21,183 nucleotides of DNA, from the NCBI GenBank assembly GCA_964643965.1, contig CAZXVH010000095.1, positions 1-21,183 of the forward strand, written 5' to 3'. The notes below the pieces were generated by a model that had not been told where the DNA came from, made no database searches, and saw only the letters and a program-made list of their open reading frames with translations. Positions 1 to 7,438 of this stretch are shown here, in pieces; the stretch's first letter is position 1; every line of letters begins with the position of its first letter. This DNA is from GCA-2746795 sp964643965. GTDB lineage: Bacteria > Chloroflexota > Anaerolineae > Promineifilales > Promineifilaceae. The translations under genes were made by a program, and so were the position numbers.

Positions 1-41
1 ATCATCCTATGCCTGACTTTTAGCTGTGTATTTACTATCTT

Positions 42-47
42 TACAAT
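42..47 (+). promoter_or_regulatory. Possible -10 element for ppdK, with downstream hairpin
   Basis: TACAAT at 42-47 is a reasonable -10 hexamer, but no good -35 lies at the right distance (TTTTAG at 18-23 is the nearest). A small hairpin follows at 50-65 (CGCCAG, loop CCGC, CTGGCG). It would lie in the 5' leader of the ppdK transcript. The coding start is decided by the GGAGG at 98-102. Confidence 0.3.
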
Positions 48-111
48 GCCGCCAGCCGCCTGGCGCATTTGAAAAAGAGCAAATCGAACAATCGTTTGGA
101 GGATTTAGTTC

Positions 112-2835
112 ATGACAAAATATGTATATTTATTCAACGAAGTAGATGAAGCCGAGAAATATGCTGGCAGTTGGGCCAACGCTCGCGCCTTGCTCGGTGG
201 TAAAGGGGCCAATCTGGGTGATATGACCCGTATCGGCGTCCCCGTTCCCCCTGGCTTTACCGTCACCACTGAAGCTTGCAACGCTTACCTGGCCGCTGGC
301 GAAACCTTCCCTGAAGGCATGTGGGAACAAGAATTGGCCGCCATGAAAGCCATCGAAAAGCTGACCGGCAAAGAATTCGGCAATCCACAAAACCCGCTGC
401 TCGTCTCCTGCCGCTCCGGGGCCAAGTTTTCCATGCCCGGCATGATGGACACCGTCCTCAACCTCGGCCTGAATGACGAAACGGCCGTCAGCATGGTGGA
501 GATGACCGGCGACGAACGCTTCGTTTACGATGCTTACCGCCGTCTGGTTCACATGTTCGGCTCTGTCGTACTCGACATCGACGACGAAGAATTTGAAGAG
601 CCGTTTGATGAATACAAAGCAGAAAAGGGTTACAAAAGCGACACCGAAATGAAGGCCGCTGACTGGAAAGCCCTCACCGACGCCTACAAAAAAGTGATCA
701 AAGAAAATAAGGGCTTTGAGTTCCCCCAAGACCCCTACGAGCAGTTGAAACTGGCCACCGAAGCCGTCTTCAAATCATGGAACGGCAAACGCGCCTTCGA
801 CTATCGCAATGCCGCCGGCATCGCCCACGACCTGGGCACAGGCGTCAATATTTGCACGATGGTCTTCGGTAACATGGGTGATACGTCCGGTACTGGCGTT
901 GCCTTCACCCGTAACCCCGCCACTGGCGAAGACATCCTCTACGGTGATTATCTGATCAACGCCCAGGGTGAAGATGTGGTCGCTGGGGTACGCAACACCA
1001 CCAAAATCGAGAAAATGGGCGAGGAATTACCTGAAGCCTATCAAGAATTCCTGGAAGTTCAGGACAAGCTGGAGCAGCATTACCGCGAAATGCAAGACGT
1101 CGAATTCACCGTTGAAAATGGCAAATTATGGATGCTGCAAACTCGTGACGGCAAGCGCACCGCCAAAGCGGCTGTCAAAATTGCCGTCGATATGGCCAAT
1201 GAAGGTCTCATCACCAAAGCCGAAGCTGTTAAGCGCGTGAAACCAGAGCAGGTTGACGCCTTGCTGCACCCCCAATTCGTCCTGGCTGCCAAAGAAAAAG
1301 CCATTGCTGAAGGCAAACGCTTTGCCACCGGCGTCAACGCCTCTCCCGGTGCGGCCGTGGGTCAGGTTTATCTGGATGCCGACACCGCCGAAAGAATGGC
1401 GAAAGAAGAAGGCCAGGATGTCATCATGGTACGGCCGTTTACCAAACCAGATGACGTGCATGGTATGCTCGCTGCCAAAGGTATCCTCACCAGCGAAGGC
1501 GGCGCCACCTCTCACGCCGCAGTGGTTGCCCGTCAATTTGGTATTCCTTGTGTGGTCGGCGCTTCCGACGTACGCATTAATGGCGAAAAACGGACAGTAA
1601 CGGCCAACAGTATTACCATCAAAGAAGGTGATTTTATCTCCGTAGACGGTACCACCGGTGAAGCTTTCTTAGGTGTAATCGAAACGATAGCGCCCGTTTT
1701 GGAAGAACAAACTGACCTGTTGACCTTGTTGAGCTGGGCCGACGAATTCGCCGCCATCGAAGGCGTCCGTGACGTGCCCGAAGGGTGGCCCACTCGTGGG
1801 CTGCAAGTGTGGGCCAACGCCGACTATCCCGATGACGCCATTCGCGCCCGTTCCTATGGCGCAACTGGTATCGGCCTTTGCCGTACCGAGCACATGTTCT
1901 TTGAAACGGCGCGTCTCCCCATCGTGCAGCGCATGATTTTGGCTGACACCGTGGCCGAGCGCCAGGCTGCTTTAGACGAACTGCTGCCCTACCAACGCGC
2001 TGACTTCGACGGTCTGTTTGAGGCGATGAGTGGTTATCCCGTTATCATCCGCCTCATTGACCCGCCGCTGCATGAGTTTATGCCCGACGAACATGAACTG
2101 TTGACCGAAGTGATTGAAAATCGGGTGAAAGGTACTGTTGATGAAGCGAAAGAATCGCTGTTAGCCCATATCGAGTCCATGCACGAGAGCAACCCGATGA
2201 TGGGTCTGCGTGGTGTGCGTTTAAGCGTGATGATGCCAGAAATCGTCGGTATGCAGGTTCGGGCTATCTTTGAAGCGGCCGCCGACGTGAAACTGCGTGG
2301 TTTTGAGCCACATCCAGAGGTTATGATTCCGTTGACGGGTCACATCAACGAGTTGCTCTTCATCCAGCCAAAACTGGAAGAAATTGCTGCTGACGTGATG
2401 GAAGCCAAAGGCGTTACCTTTGCCTACAAATTCGGTACCATGATTGAGATTCCGCGGGCGTGTTTGACCGCTGACGAAATCGCTGGTGTGGCTGAGTTCT
2501 TCTCCTTCGGAACCAACGACTTGACCCAATTCACCTTCGGTTACAGCCGTGACGACGCCGAACGGAATTTCCTCGTGAAATATATTGAAGAAGGTATTCT
2601 GCCGCAAAATCCGTTCCAGACGATTGACGCAGATGGTGTGGGTCAGCTCATGGATATCGCCGTCAAGAAAGGGCGTAGTACTCGGATTGATTTAGAAGTT
2701 GGTATTTGTGGTGAACATGGTGGCGATCCTGAATCGGTAGCGCTGTGCCATAAATTGGGCTTGAACTACGTCTCTTGCTCCCCCTTCCGGGTGCCGATTG
2801 CGCGGTTGGCGGCCGGTCATGCGGCGTTGTCTTAA
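112..2835 (+). CDS. ppdK: Pyruvate, phosphate dikinase
   Basis: The enzyme interconverts pyruvate + ATP + Pi and PEP + AMP + PPi in the cytoplasm and serves glycolysis or gluconeogenesis. The 907-residue length is normal for the family. The N-terminal nucleotide-binding part starts with LLGGKGANLGDM (about 27-38). The swivelling phosphohistidine domain carries GGATSHAAVVAR, with the phosphorylated His at 468. The C-terminal PEP/pyruvate TIM barrel ends with NYVSCSPFRVPIARLA, where Cys889 matches the catalytic acid/base Cys of the family. The motifs I looked for are all present, so the enzyme should be active. The start is ATG 112, preceded by TTGGAGGA with about 9 nt spacing. It is monocistronic: a heptad repeat and a strong terminator follow the stop. 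The regulatory Thr two residues before the catalytic His is conserved, but no PPDK regulatory protein gene is in the window. Confidence 0.97.
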   Translation: MTKYVYLFNEVDEAEKYAGSWANARALLGGKGANLGDMTRIGVPVPPGFTVTTEACNAYLAAGETFPEGMWEQELAAMKAIEKLTGKEFGNPQNPLLVSCRSGAKFSMPGMMDTVLNLGLNDETAVSMVEMTGDERFVYDAYRRLVHMFGSVVLDIDDEEFEEPFDEYKAEKGYKSDTEMKAADWKALTDAYKKVIKENKGFEFPQDPYEQLKLATEAVFKSWNGKRAFDYRNAAGIAHDLGTGVNICTMVFGNMGDTSGTGVAFTRNPATGEDILYGDYLINAQGEDVVAGVRNTTKIEKMGEELPEAYQEFLEVQDKLEQHYREMQDVEFTVENGKLWMLQTRDGKRTAKAAVKIAVDMANEGLITKAEAVKRVKPEQVDALLHPQFVLAAKEKAIAEGKRFATGVNASPGAAVGQVYLDADTAERMAKEEGQDVIMVRPFTKPDDVHGMLAAKGILTSEGGATSHAAVVARQFGIPCVVGASDVRINGEKRTVTANSITIKEGDFISVDGTTGEAFLGVIETIAPVLEEQTDLLTLLSWADEFAAIEGVRDVPEGWPTRGLQVWANADYPDDAIRARSYGATGIGLCRTEHMFFETARLPIVQRMILADTVAERQAALDELLPYQRADFDGLFEAMSGYPVIIRLIDPPLHEFMPDEHELLTEVIENRVKGTVDEAKESLLAHIESMHESNPMMGLRGVRLSVMMPEIVGMQVRAIFEAAADVKLRGFEPHPEVMIPLTGHINELLFIQPKLEEIAADVMEAKGVTFAYKFGTMIEIPRACLTADEIAGVAEFFSFGTNDLTQFTFGYSRDDAERNFLVKYIEEGILPQNPFQTIDADGVGQLMDIAVKKGRSTRIDLEVGICGEHGGDPESVALCHKLGLNYVSCSPFRVPIARLAAGHAALS

Positions 2836-2837
2836 TG

Positions 2838-2886
2838 CAGTGAACAGTTTTCAGTAAACAGTGAACAGTAAACAGTGAACAGTTGC
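2838..2886. repeat. Heptanucleotide tandem repeat, CAGTRAA type (7 units)
   Basis: Seven consecutive 7-bp units start 3 bp after the ppdK stop: CAGTGAA, CAGTTTT, CAGTAAA, CAGTGAA, CAGTAAA, CAGTGAA, CAGTTGC. The same word in reverse complement (TTCACTG or TTTACTG) makes up the repeats at 6862-6906 and 8649-8718, so these belong to one family. No ORF or RNA function is visible. Confidence 0.85.
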
Positions 2887-2916
2887 TGACCACTGCGAAC
2901 TGAATATATTAAATTG

Positions 2917-2953
2917 AAAAACCAGTCCTGTGAAAAGCGGGGCTGGTTTTTTT
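2917..2953 (+). terminator. Rho-independent terminator of ppdK
   Basis: A stem of AAAAACCAGTCCTG (2917-2930) pairs with CGGGGCTGGTTTTT (2938-2951), using two G-U wobbles and a 7-nt loop, and runs into a T-tract ending at 2953. It isolates ppdK from the toxin-antitoxin genes. Confidence 0.85.
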
Positions 2954-3107
2954 GTTATTAAAAATATAACATTGAAGTGCGGTACAAATTGTACCCCGGT
3001 TGCAGTTGGCGAGTTTCTTAACCCAAATTCATCCTTTTGCAATTTTAATTGAAAGTTATGGTATCCTATAAACTCATTGGCAATGATCACTAAGAGGATG
3101 TGTGACT

Positions 3108-3332
3108 ATGCATGAACGAATTGAATTAAATCCGATGGTTTGTCATGGTAAGCCTGTGATTCGTGGCACGAGAGTAATGGTGTCAACGATTTTGGGTGCT
3201 TTGGCGGCTGGTGATACCATGGAGATGATTTTAGAGGATTATCCTAATTTGCAGCGTGAAGACATTGGGGCTGCCTTAGCGTTTGCCCGTGACCTCTCAC
3301 AGTTTGAAGATATTCCCTATCAAATTGCATAA
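3108..3332 (+). CDS. DUF433 family antitoxin-like protein
   Basis: This small 74-residue protein has the DUF433 signature: N-P-x-V-x-x-GKPVIRGTRV near the start, then a helix-turn-helix-like stretch (DTMEMILEDYPNLQREDIGAALAFA). DUF433 proteins are antitoxin-like DNA-binding partners of PIN-like proteins. I chose ATG 3108 because AAGAGGA at 3092-3098 lies 9 nt upstream. The alternative GTG at 3102 would sit too close to it. The gene is 2 nt upstream of the DUF5615 gene, so the two should be cotranscribed and translationally coupled. In such pairs the antitoxin usually represses its own promoter and neutralises the partner; that role is inferred here from family and order. Confidence 0.85.
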   Translation: MHERIELNPMVCHGKPVIRGTRVMVSTILGALAAGDTMEMILEDYPNLQREDIGAALAFARDLSQFEDIPYQIA

Positions 3333-3334
3333 GC

Positions 3335-3685
3335 ATGAAATTCTTGCTGGACGAAAACTTCCCCAAGTCGGCTGAAAAACTGTTGATTGAACTTGGATAC
3401 GAGGTTATTGATATTCGCGGCACAGAGCTTCAAGGCATTGATGATTCGCGTTTATTTGAACTTGCTCAAGAAAATGAAGCTATTTTGCTGACGACGGATC
3501 GGGATTTTTACCACACTGTGCCATTGAGGTATTCAACCCATCATGGGGTAGTTGTTATTGCTTTGAAGCAGCCGAATCGAGAAGCTATCCTTTCAAAACT
3601 GCGTTGGCTCGTTTCTCAAGATATGTTGGAAAGCATTCAGGGTAAGATATATTTGTTGCGTGACCAGACGTATCGGGTGCGGTAA
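3335..3685 (+). CDS. DUF5615 family PIN-like protein (putative toxin)
   Basis: This 116-residue protein begins MKFLLDENFP, the acidic strand typical of DUF5615 (Mut7-C/PIN-like) proteins. It also has LLTTDRDFYH at about 50-60, carrying further conserved acidic residues expected to bind the metal of a PIN-type ribonuclease. It directly follows the DUF433 gene with a 2-nt gap, the usual order for this toxin-antitoxin pair. Its RNA target, if any, cannot be read from sequence. A strong terminator follows at 3707-3745, so the pair forms a closed two-gene operon. The family assignment is firm; toxicity is inferred. Confidence 0.85.
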   Translation: MKFLLDENFPKSAEKLLIELGYEVIDIRGTELQGIDDSRLFELAQENEAILLTTDRDFYHTVPLRYSTHHGVVVIALKQPNREAILSKLRWLVSQDMLESIQGKIYLLRDQTYRVR

Positions 3686-3706
3686 CGGCCGTTTAACGTT
3701 TTCATT

Positions 3707-3745
3707 AGAACTTTCGGTAACTTAGCGAAAGTTCTGTCGTTTTTT
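3707..3745 (+). terminator. Rho-independent terminator of the DUF433/DUF5615 operon
   Basis: A perfect 10-bp stem, AGAACTTTCG (3707-3716) with CGAAAGTTCT (3726-3735), has a 9-nt loop and is followed by GTCGTTTTTT. Confidence 0.9.
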
Positions 3746-3829
3746 CTAGTCGTTTGGTGTCATATCAATATTTATGGGGATCCTTACTTTATCTTCAAAT
3801 TGACGGAGTTGCAGCGTGAAGATGTCGCG

Positions 3830-4677
3830 CTAATGTGTCTTTTTCCCTTTCACCATTAACCAATAGCATAAAATAAATGCAAGCAGCCCACATAAGGTAA
3901 AGGTGGTAGATATCCCCAATAATTGCGCCATGCCGCCGATAGCGAGGGCTGAAATCGGTGAGACCCCAAAGCGATTCATAGACCATAGACTCAATACCCG
4001 TCCTCGATAGGCATCATCTACTTCTAATTGGAGTAAGGTGTTTGTCGTTACAAAAAAGACCGTATATCCAAATCCTAGAATCCAGGCTATCAACACCGCT
4101 ACAGACAGAGAGTAGGTAAGAGCCAGCAGTAAACTTCCGCACGGGAGTATGAGCATTGATAAGGTTGCCAGCCGAGCTTGTCTCCAGCGGCTACCCAGCC
4201 ATACATTTCCGGAAGCGGCAATAATGGAGCCAAAACCCATGGCGATGCTCAAGGCTACTAATCCGGTCTCTGGCTGTTTTAGGACAGTGCTGGCGTAGGC
4301 AGGTAATAGCACTAAGCCATCACCACAATTTGTTCTACCTGCACGATGCGTATAAAAGTTAGATAAGCTAATAGGAAAGCCAATATCATTTCACCAGTTT
4401 GGGCAAGAATGAGTAAGTTGCGGCGTGACCACCGATCTATCCAAACGCCTGCCAACGGCGCTGCCAGGAGCATGGTAATGCCCGAAACGCCTGCCACCAC
4501 GCCCAACCACCACTCGGATTGGGTCAGACTGAAAACGAGCCAGCCTTGCGCCACCCGTTGCATCCAGGTACCGGATACAGAAATCAATTGTCCGCTGAAA
4601 AATAGTCGAAAGTTAGGATAATTAAACGCAGTCAAAAAGGGTTTGTGGATGCGACGCGCCGAATTTTTTGCTTTCAT
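3830..4677 (-). pseudogene. MFS transporter remnant with internal deletion and frame change
   Basis: Two overlapping reading frames encode the two ends of one major facilitator superfamily exporter. The N-terminal piece (4677-4312, 121 aa) has NFRLFFSGQLIS.GTWMQ.VAQGWLV and the loop DRWSRRNLLI typical of the first three helices. It stops right after QIVVMA. The C-terminal piece (4312-3830, 160 aa) resumes at LLPAYAS, which in this family lies near the start of the second six-helix bundle. Complete relatives have about 400 residues; here about 110-130 central residues are missing and the frame shifts at the junction (TGGCTTAGTGC on the minus strand). Neither half could make a transporter alone. 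The gene is divergent from the LysR gene, which may once have controlled it. A collapsed assembly is an alternative explanation. Confidence 0.8.
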
Positions 4678-4713
4678 CTCCGTAGGGTAGCCTTTTGATA
4701 ATATAATGGTAGG

Positions 4714-4728
4714 GTATATTGCTGATAC
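4714..4728. promoter_or_regulatory. Candidate LysR-type operator (T-N11-A)
   Basis: GTAT-N7-ATAC forms an interrupted palindrome that satisfies the T-N11-A rule for LysR-type regulators (T4715, A4727). It lies in the 81-bp divergent spacer between the MFS remnant and the LysR gene, the normal place for an autoregulatory site. Confidence 0.5.
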
Positions 4729-4758
4729 TTGTTATAAAGATAATTTATAGGAAATAGG

Positions 4759-5667
4759 ATGGAACTAAACCAGATAGAAGCATATGTGAGCGTTGTTCGT
4801 GAGGGAAATTTTTCTCGTGCGGCTGACAAATTAAACCTGACGCAACCAGCGATTAGCCAGCGCATCGCAAATTTAGAAGCAGAATTAGGGGATCGTTTGT
4901 TGGAACGATCTGGGAGGCGGTTGAAACTAACGCCGCTGGGAAAACTGTTTTTGCCTTATGCAAAACGGTTGATGAGTGTGCTTGCTGACAGCAATCGTAT
5001 TGTAAAACAGTATCAGTCGGGGCAAATTGGGCATGTTTCCGTGGTCTCATTGGACAATATGGCTTACTTTATGCTGCGAAAACCTATGCAAGAATTCCAT
5101 AAAGTATTCCCCGCTGTGGATGTAACCATTCGCATCAGGAATCAATCAGAATTATTGGATTTGCTTTATGATGGCACTGTTGCCCTTGGTTTGATGGCTG
5201 GCCCTGTATGGACAACGGAGTTGAAGGTACATGCTCAGTTTCGGACTCGGGTTTTGCCTGTTTCTTCTCCTGATCATCCGTTGGTTAAACAATCGGAGCC
5301 TCTGCTGATTTCAGATTTATTTGCGCATACCTTGTTTCGGGCGACGTTGAATCCTGGGGTAACGGCCGTTATCGAGCAGATAGCAGAGCAAGCCCGTCCA
5401 GGTAGCGGTGGGGCTGTTTTGTGGGCGCCCGCCGTGATGGCCATTCAACTCTTGTTAGAAAATCAGGGAATTGCCCTGCTGCCTGAGTATTATGTTCAAG
5501 ATCACGTGGCAGATGGGAGATTGGTTTACCTTGATATAAAGGATTTGCCCTCTATGAGCAGCCAGCCCACACTTGTTTCATTGAAGGATGCTTACTTAGA
5601 TCAGCATACCAAAACATTTATCCAGTTGATTGATAATTTCGTACGGGGAAATGAGGCGTTTTGGTAG
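4759..5667 (+). CDS. LysR family transcriptional regulator
   Basis: This protein has 302 residues, the standard LTTR length. The N-terminal winged helix-turn-helix is clear (MELNQIEAYVSVVREGNFSR then AADKLNLTQPAISQRIANLE, about 1-60), followed by the linker helix LGDRLLERSGRRLKLTPLG. The rest is a periplasmic-binding-protein-like effector domain that senses an unknown small molecule. The start ATG 4759 is preceded by an AGGAAATAGG purine stretch. The gene is divergent from a defective MFS exporter, its presumed former target, with a T-N11-A site in the spacer. The loss of the transporter leaves the present regulon unknown. The ligand cannot be predicted. Confidence 0.93.
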   Translation: MELNQIEAYVSVVREGNFSRAADKLNLTQPAISQRIANLEAELGDRLLERSGRRLKLTPLGKLFLPYAKRLMSVLADSNRIVKQYQSGQIGHVSVVSLDNMAYFMLRKPMQEFHKVFPAVDVTIRIRNQSELLDLLYDGTVALGLMAGPVWTTELKVHAQFRTRVLPVSSPDHPLVKQSEPLLISDLFAHTLFRATLNPGVTAVIEQIAEQARPGSGGAVLWAPAVMAIQLLLENQGIALLPEYYVQDHVADGRLVYLDIKDLPSMSSQPTLVSLKDAYLDQHTKTFIQLIDNFVRGNEAFW

Positions 5668-5705
5668 CAGTTTTAAAATTAAATCGGATGATAGCAGAGT
5701 TCGTA

Positions 5706-5748
5706 CGCCCACGTGTGAACGGCTCTCGCAGAACCCGGCACGTGGGCG
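5706..5748. repeat. Inverted repeat CGCCCACGTG / CACGTGGGCG between convergent genes
   Basis: Perfect 10-bp arms (5706-5715 and 5739-5748), extendable by one A-T pair, flank a 23-nt loop. The element sits between the 3' end of the LysR gene and the 3' end of the minus-strand gene. It could act as a factor-independent hairpin or a small mobile-element relic. There is no T-tract, so it is not a classical terminator. Confidence 0.6.
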
Positions 5749-5831
5749 TGGGGCACATGTCTGTCTCACGCTACAGCAATGATCATCTGTTTTATTTTTT
5801 AATCATTAAGCGGGGCGTCTCCACATGGTTG

Positions 5832-6575
5832 TTATGAGATTTTTACCTCAACGCCTTCAGGCACGGAAATGACGATGACGCCCGGAGTGTGGCAGGTGGT
5901 GGTGACGATTTCCAGGCCGAGACTGCTGGGGACGCGCACGGTAACGGCCGTTCCCAACATATTCTCATCATCATCCACAATGGGATCATCATCTTCACCC
6001 CCAGTGAACTCCGCTTGTAGGACAATGCCGTCGATGAAAAAATCCTTGGGACGGGGCCACTTGCTCTTGACGCGAATCACGATCTCCGCGTTGCCATCCG
6101 CCGGAACTGTGAACGTGGCCGTGTGCCGGAACCAGCGGCGATTGCCCATCTGCCCGCCATGAACCCAGCCCCCTTCGCCATTCACCCACACTCCGGACTC
6201 TGCGCCAAAGGGATCCGGCTCACCATGCAGGTCTACAAAAACAGGGACGGTTAAGGTGGCTTCGCTGTTTGCTTTCAGGCCGGTTACCGTTTGCTTGAGT
6301 TCTGCGCCAAACGGAGCGCCGCCGTGGAAAATTTTGTAAGTGGCATTACCTGCCAAAATGAGAGCATTGCTGCCCCCTGCCTGTTCATTGGGCGGCAGTT
6401 GGTGAGAAAGTTTATGCACACATTCAGGAACCCCTTGCGCCGTGTCCCCCGCGCCAAAGAGCGACTCGCCCGGATTGATCCAGTGCAGCGTCCAGCCATG
6501 CGGTTGTTGATTGATGAGGTTCCCTACCGGAGGCATATCGGTCCAGCCATCAGAAAAAGCGCCATTTTTTAACAT
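5832..6575 (-). CDS. Beta-rich carbohydrate-binding-like protein, function unknown
   Basis: This 247-residue protein has no signal peptide and no catalytic motif that I recognise. Residues about 1-170 look like a jelly-roll module (NGAFSDGW near the start, GNATYKIFHGG and LKQTVTGLKANSEATLTV in the middle, PRPKDFFIDGIVLQ at its end). This pattern resembles the carbohydrate-binding-like modules attached to Chloroflexota lysozyme or peptidase-type proteins. An acidic linker (EDDDPIVDDDEN) follows, then a short beta-rich tail ending in VEVKIS. It may be a detached module of a larger secreted enzyme, but the start is well supported: ATG 6575 has AAGGAG about 10 nt upstream. The gene stands alone, convergent with the LysR gene. 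Function is not assigned. Confidence 0.7.
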   Translation of the reverse strand: MLKNGAFSDGWTDMPPVGNLINQQPHGWTLHWINPGESLFGAGDTAQGVPECVHKLSHQLPPNEQAGGSNALILAGNATYKIFHGGAPFGAELKQTVTGLKANSEATLTVPVFVDLHGEPDPFGAESGVWVNGEGGWVHGGQMGNRRWFRHTATFTVPADGNAEIVIRVKSKWPRPKDFFIDGIVLQAEFTGGEDDDPIVDDDENMLGTAVTVRVPSSLGLEIVTTTCHTPGVIVISVPEGVEVKIS

Positions 6576-6922
6576 GATTTCACCACTCCTTGTTTTGGTG
6601 TATCAGCTTACTTTTATAAGGAACGAGCGCGATCTCCAATCCACAAAAAATTGGTTTGACGGCTCTGCTCCCATCCAACCATATTTTACGGCCGTTTGTC
6701 AAGCGCGTTTTGCCACTTGACAATAGTTTATAAAATACACTAAACCGAACGTGGAAATGTTAACATGTGGATCATTGAAATAACGGCCGTTACCCCATTG
6801 AACCATTGACTCTGCCAGGAGCGCAGCAAAAATTGGAAGAGAAAGCGCTGCGCCAGGCAACACCGTACACTGTAAACTGTTCACTGTAAACTGTACACTG
6901 TACACTAAAATCGGAGATACTT
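6576..6922. other. Intergenic region between divergent genes
   Basis: This is a 347-bp spacer with no convincing gene. Plus-strand promoter-like elements include TTGCCA (6710-6715) 16 nt before TAAAAT (6732-6737), and a TTGACA at 6717-6722 without a clear -10. On the minus strand TATAAA near 6612-6617 could serve the 5832-6575 gene. It also carries two ACGGCCGT palindromes (6688, 6783) and the heptad repeat at 6862-6906, just upstream of the rpiB-like gene. Confidence 0.5.
6862..6906. repeat. Heptanucleotide tandem repeat, ACTGTAM type (6 units)
   Basis: Six consecutive units, ACCGTAC, ACTGTAA, ACTGTTC, ACTGTAA, ACTGTAC, ACTGTAC, end 16 bp before the start of the rpiB-like gene. The family is the same as at 2838-2886 (opposite orientation) and 8649-8718. 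Confidence 0.85.
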
Positions 6923-7375
6923 ATGAAACTTGCAGTAGGGTCTGATGAACGTACCCACTTAACCGAGGCGGTGGTGGCTGATTTGCAGGAGCGCGGCCAT
7001 GACCTGATGTTGTTTGGCCCTTTAGCCGGCATAGAAACGTATTGGCCCGATGTGGCGCGGCAGGTGGCGGAAGCGGTGCGGGACGGACGAGCCGACGAGG
7101 GCATTCTCTTTTGCTGGACGGGAACTGGCGTCAGTTTGGCCGCCAATAAAGTGCCCGGTATCCGCGCGGCCCTGTGCGCTGACGCCGAAACCGCTCGGGG
7201 CGCCCGACTCTGGAATAACGCCAACGTCCTCTGCCTTTCCATCCGTCGTACCTCTGAGGTCATGGCTAAAGAAATCCTGGAAAGCTGGTTTGCCACTGCC
7301 TACCAGGCCAATGAAACCGACGATGCCTGCCTGGCTCAGGTAACTGATATTGAGAAACGGTTTATGAAGCTCTGA
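6923..7375 (+). CDS. RpiB/LacA/LacB family sugar-phosphate isomerase with altered active site
   Basis: This 150-residue protein has the Rossmann-like RpiB fold signature: MKLAVGSD at the N-terminus, GRADEGILFC (Cys64), the phosphate/anion loop TGTGVSLAANKVPGIRAALC, and NANVLCLSIR. Family members isomerise ribose-5-phosphate/ribulose-5-phosphate or related sugar phosphates. The catalytic Cys is kept, but the usual GSDHAG becomes GSDERT. The ring-opening His of the EHNDAN motif is replaced by Trp97 (RLWNNANV). The substrate is therefore probably not plain ribose-5-phosphate. The start ATG is well placed after CGGAG (6 nt spacing). It is followed 63 bp later by the radical SAM gene, which has its own promoter. 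Confidence 0.8.
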   Translation: MKLAVGSDERTHLTEAVVADLQERGHDLMLFGPLAGIETYWPDVARQVAEAVRDGRADEGILFCWTGTGVSLAANKVPGIRAALCADAETARGARLWNNANVLCLSIRRTSEVMAKEILESWFATAYQANETDDACLAQVTDIEKRFMKL

Positions 7376-7403
7376 TCTTGGGTACGCAGACTTTGACTCA
7401 TGG

Positions 7404-7432
7404 TTGCCTGCGTCGAACGAATGTTCTATAAT
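7404..7432 (+). promoter_or_regulatory. Sigma-70-type promoter for a leaderless radical SAM transcript
   Basis: TTGCCT (7404-7409) and a consensus TATAAT (7427-7432) are separated by 17 bp. A start site about 7 nt after the -10 falls on the A of the ATG at 7439. There is no Shine-Dalgarno sequence, so the mRNA is predicted to be leaderless. Confidence 0.7.
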
Positions 7433-7438
7433 TAGCGC

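Noticed and set aside
5700..5760. Group II intron fragment (sequence on the minus strand resembles the GGTTCTGNGAGAG element)
   Set aside because: Only a short resemblance; no domain V hairpin, intron-encoded protein or intron boundaries could be identified.
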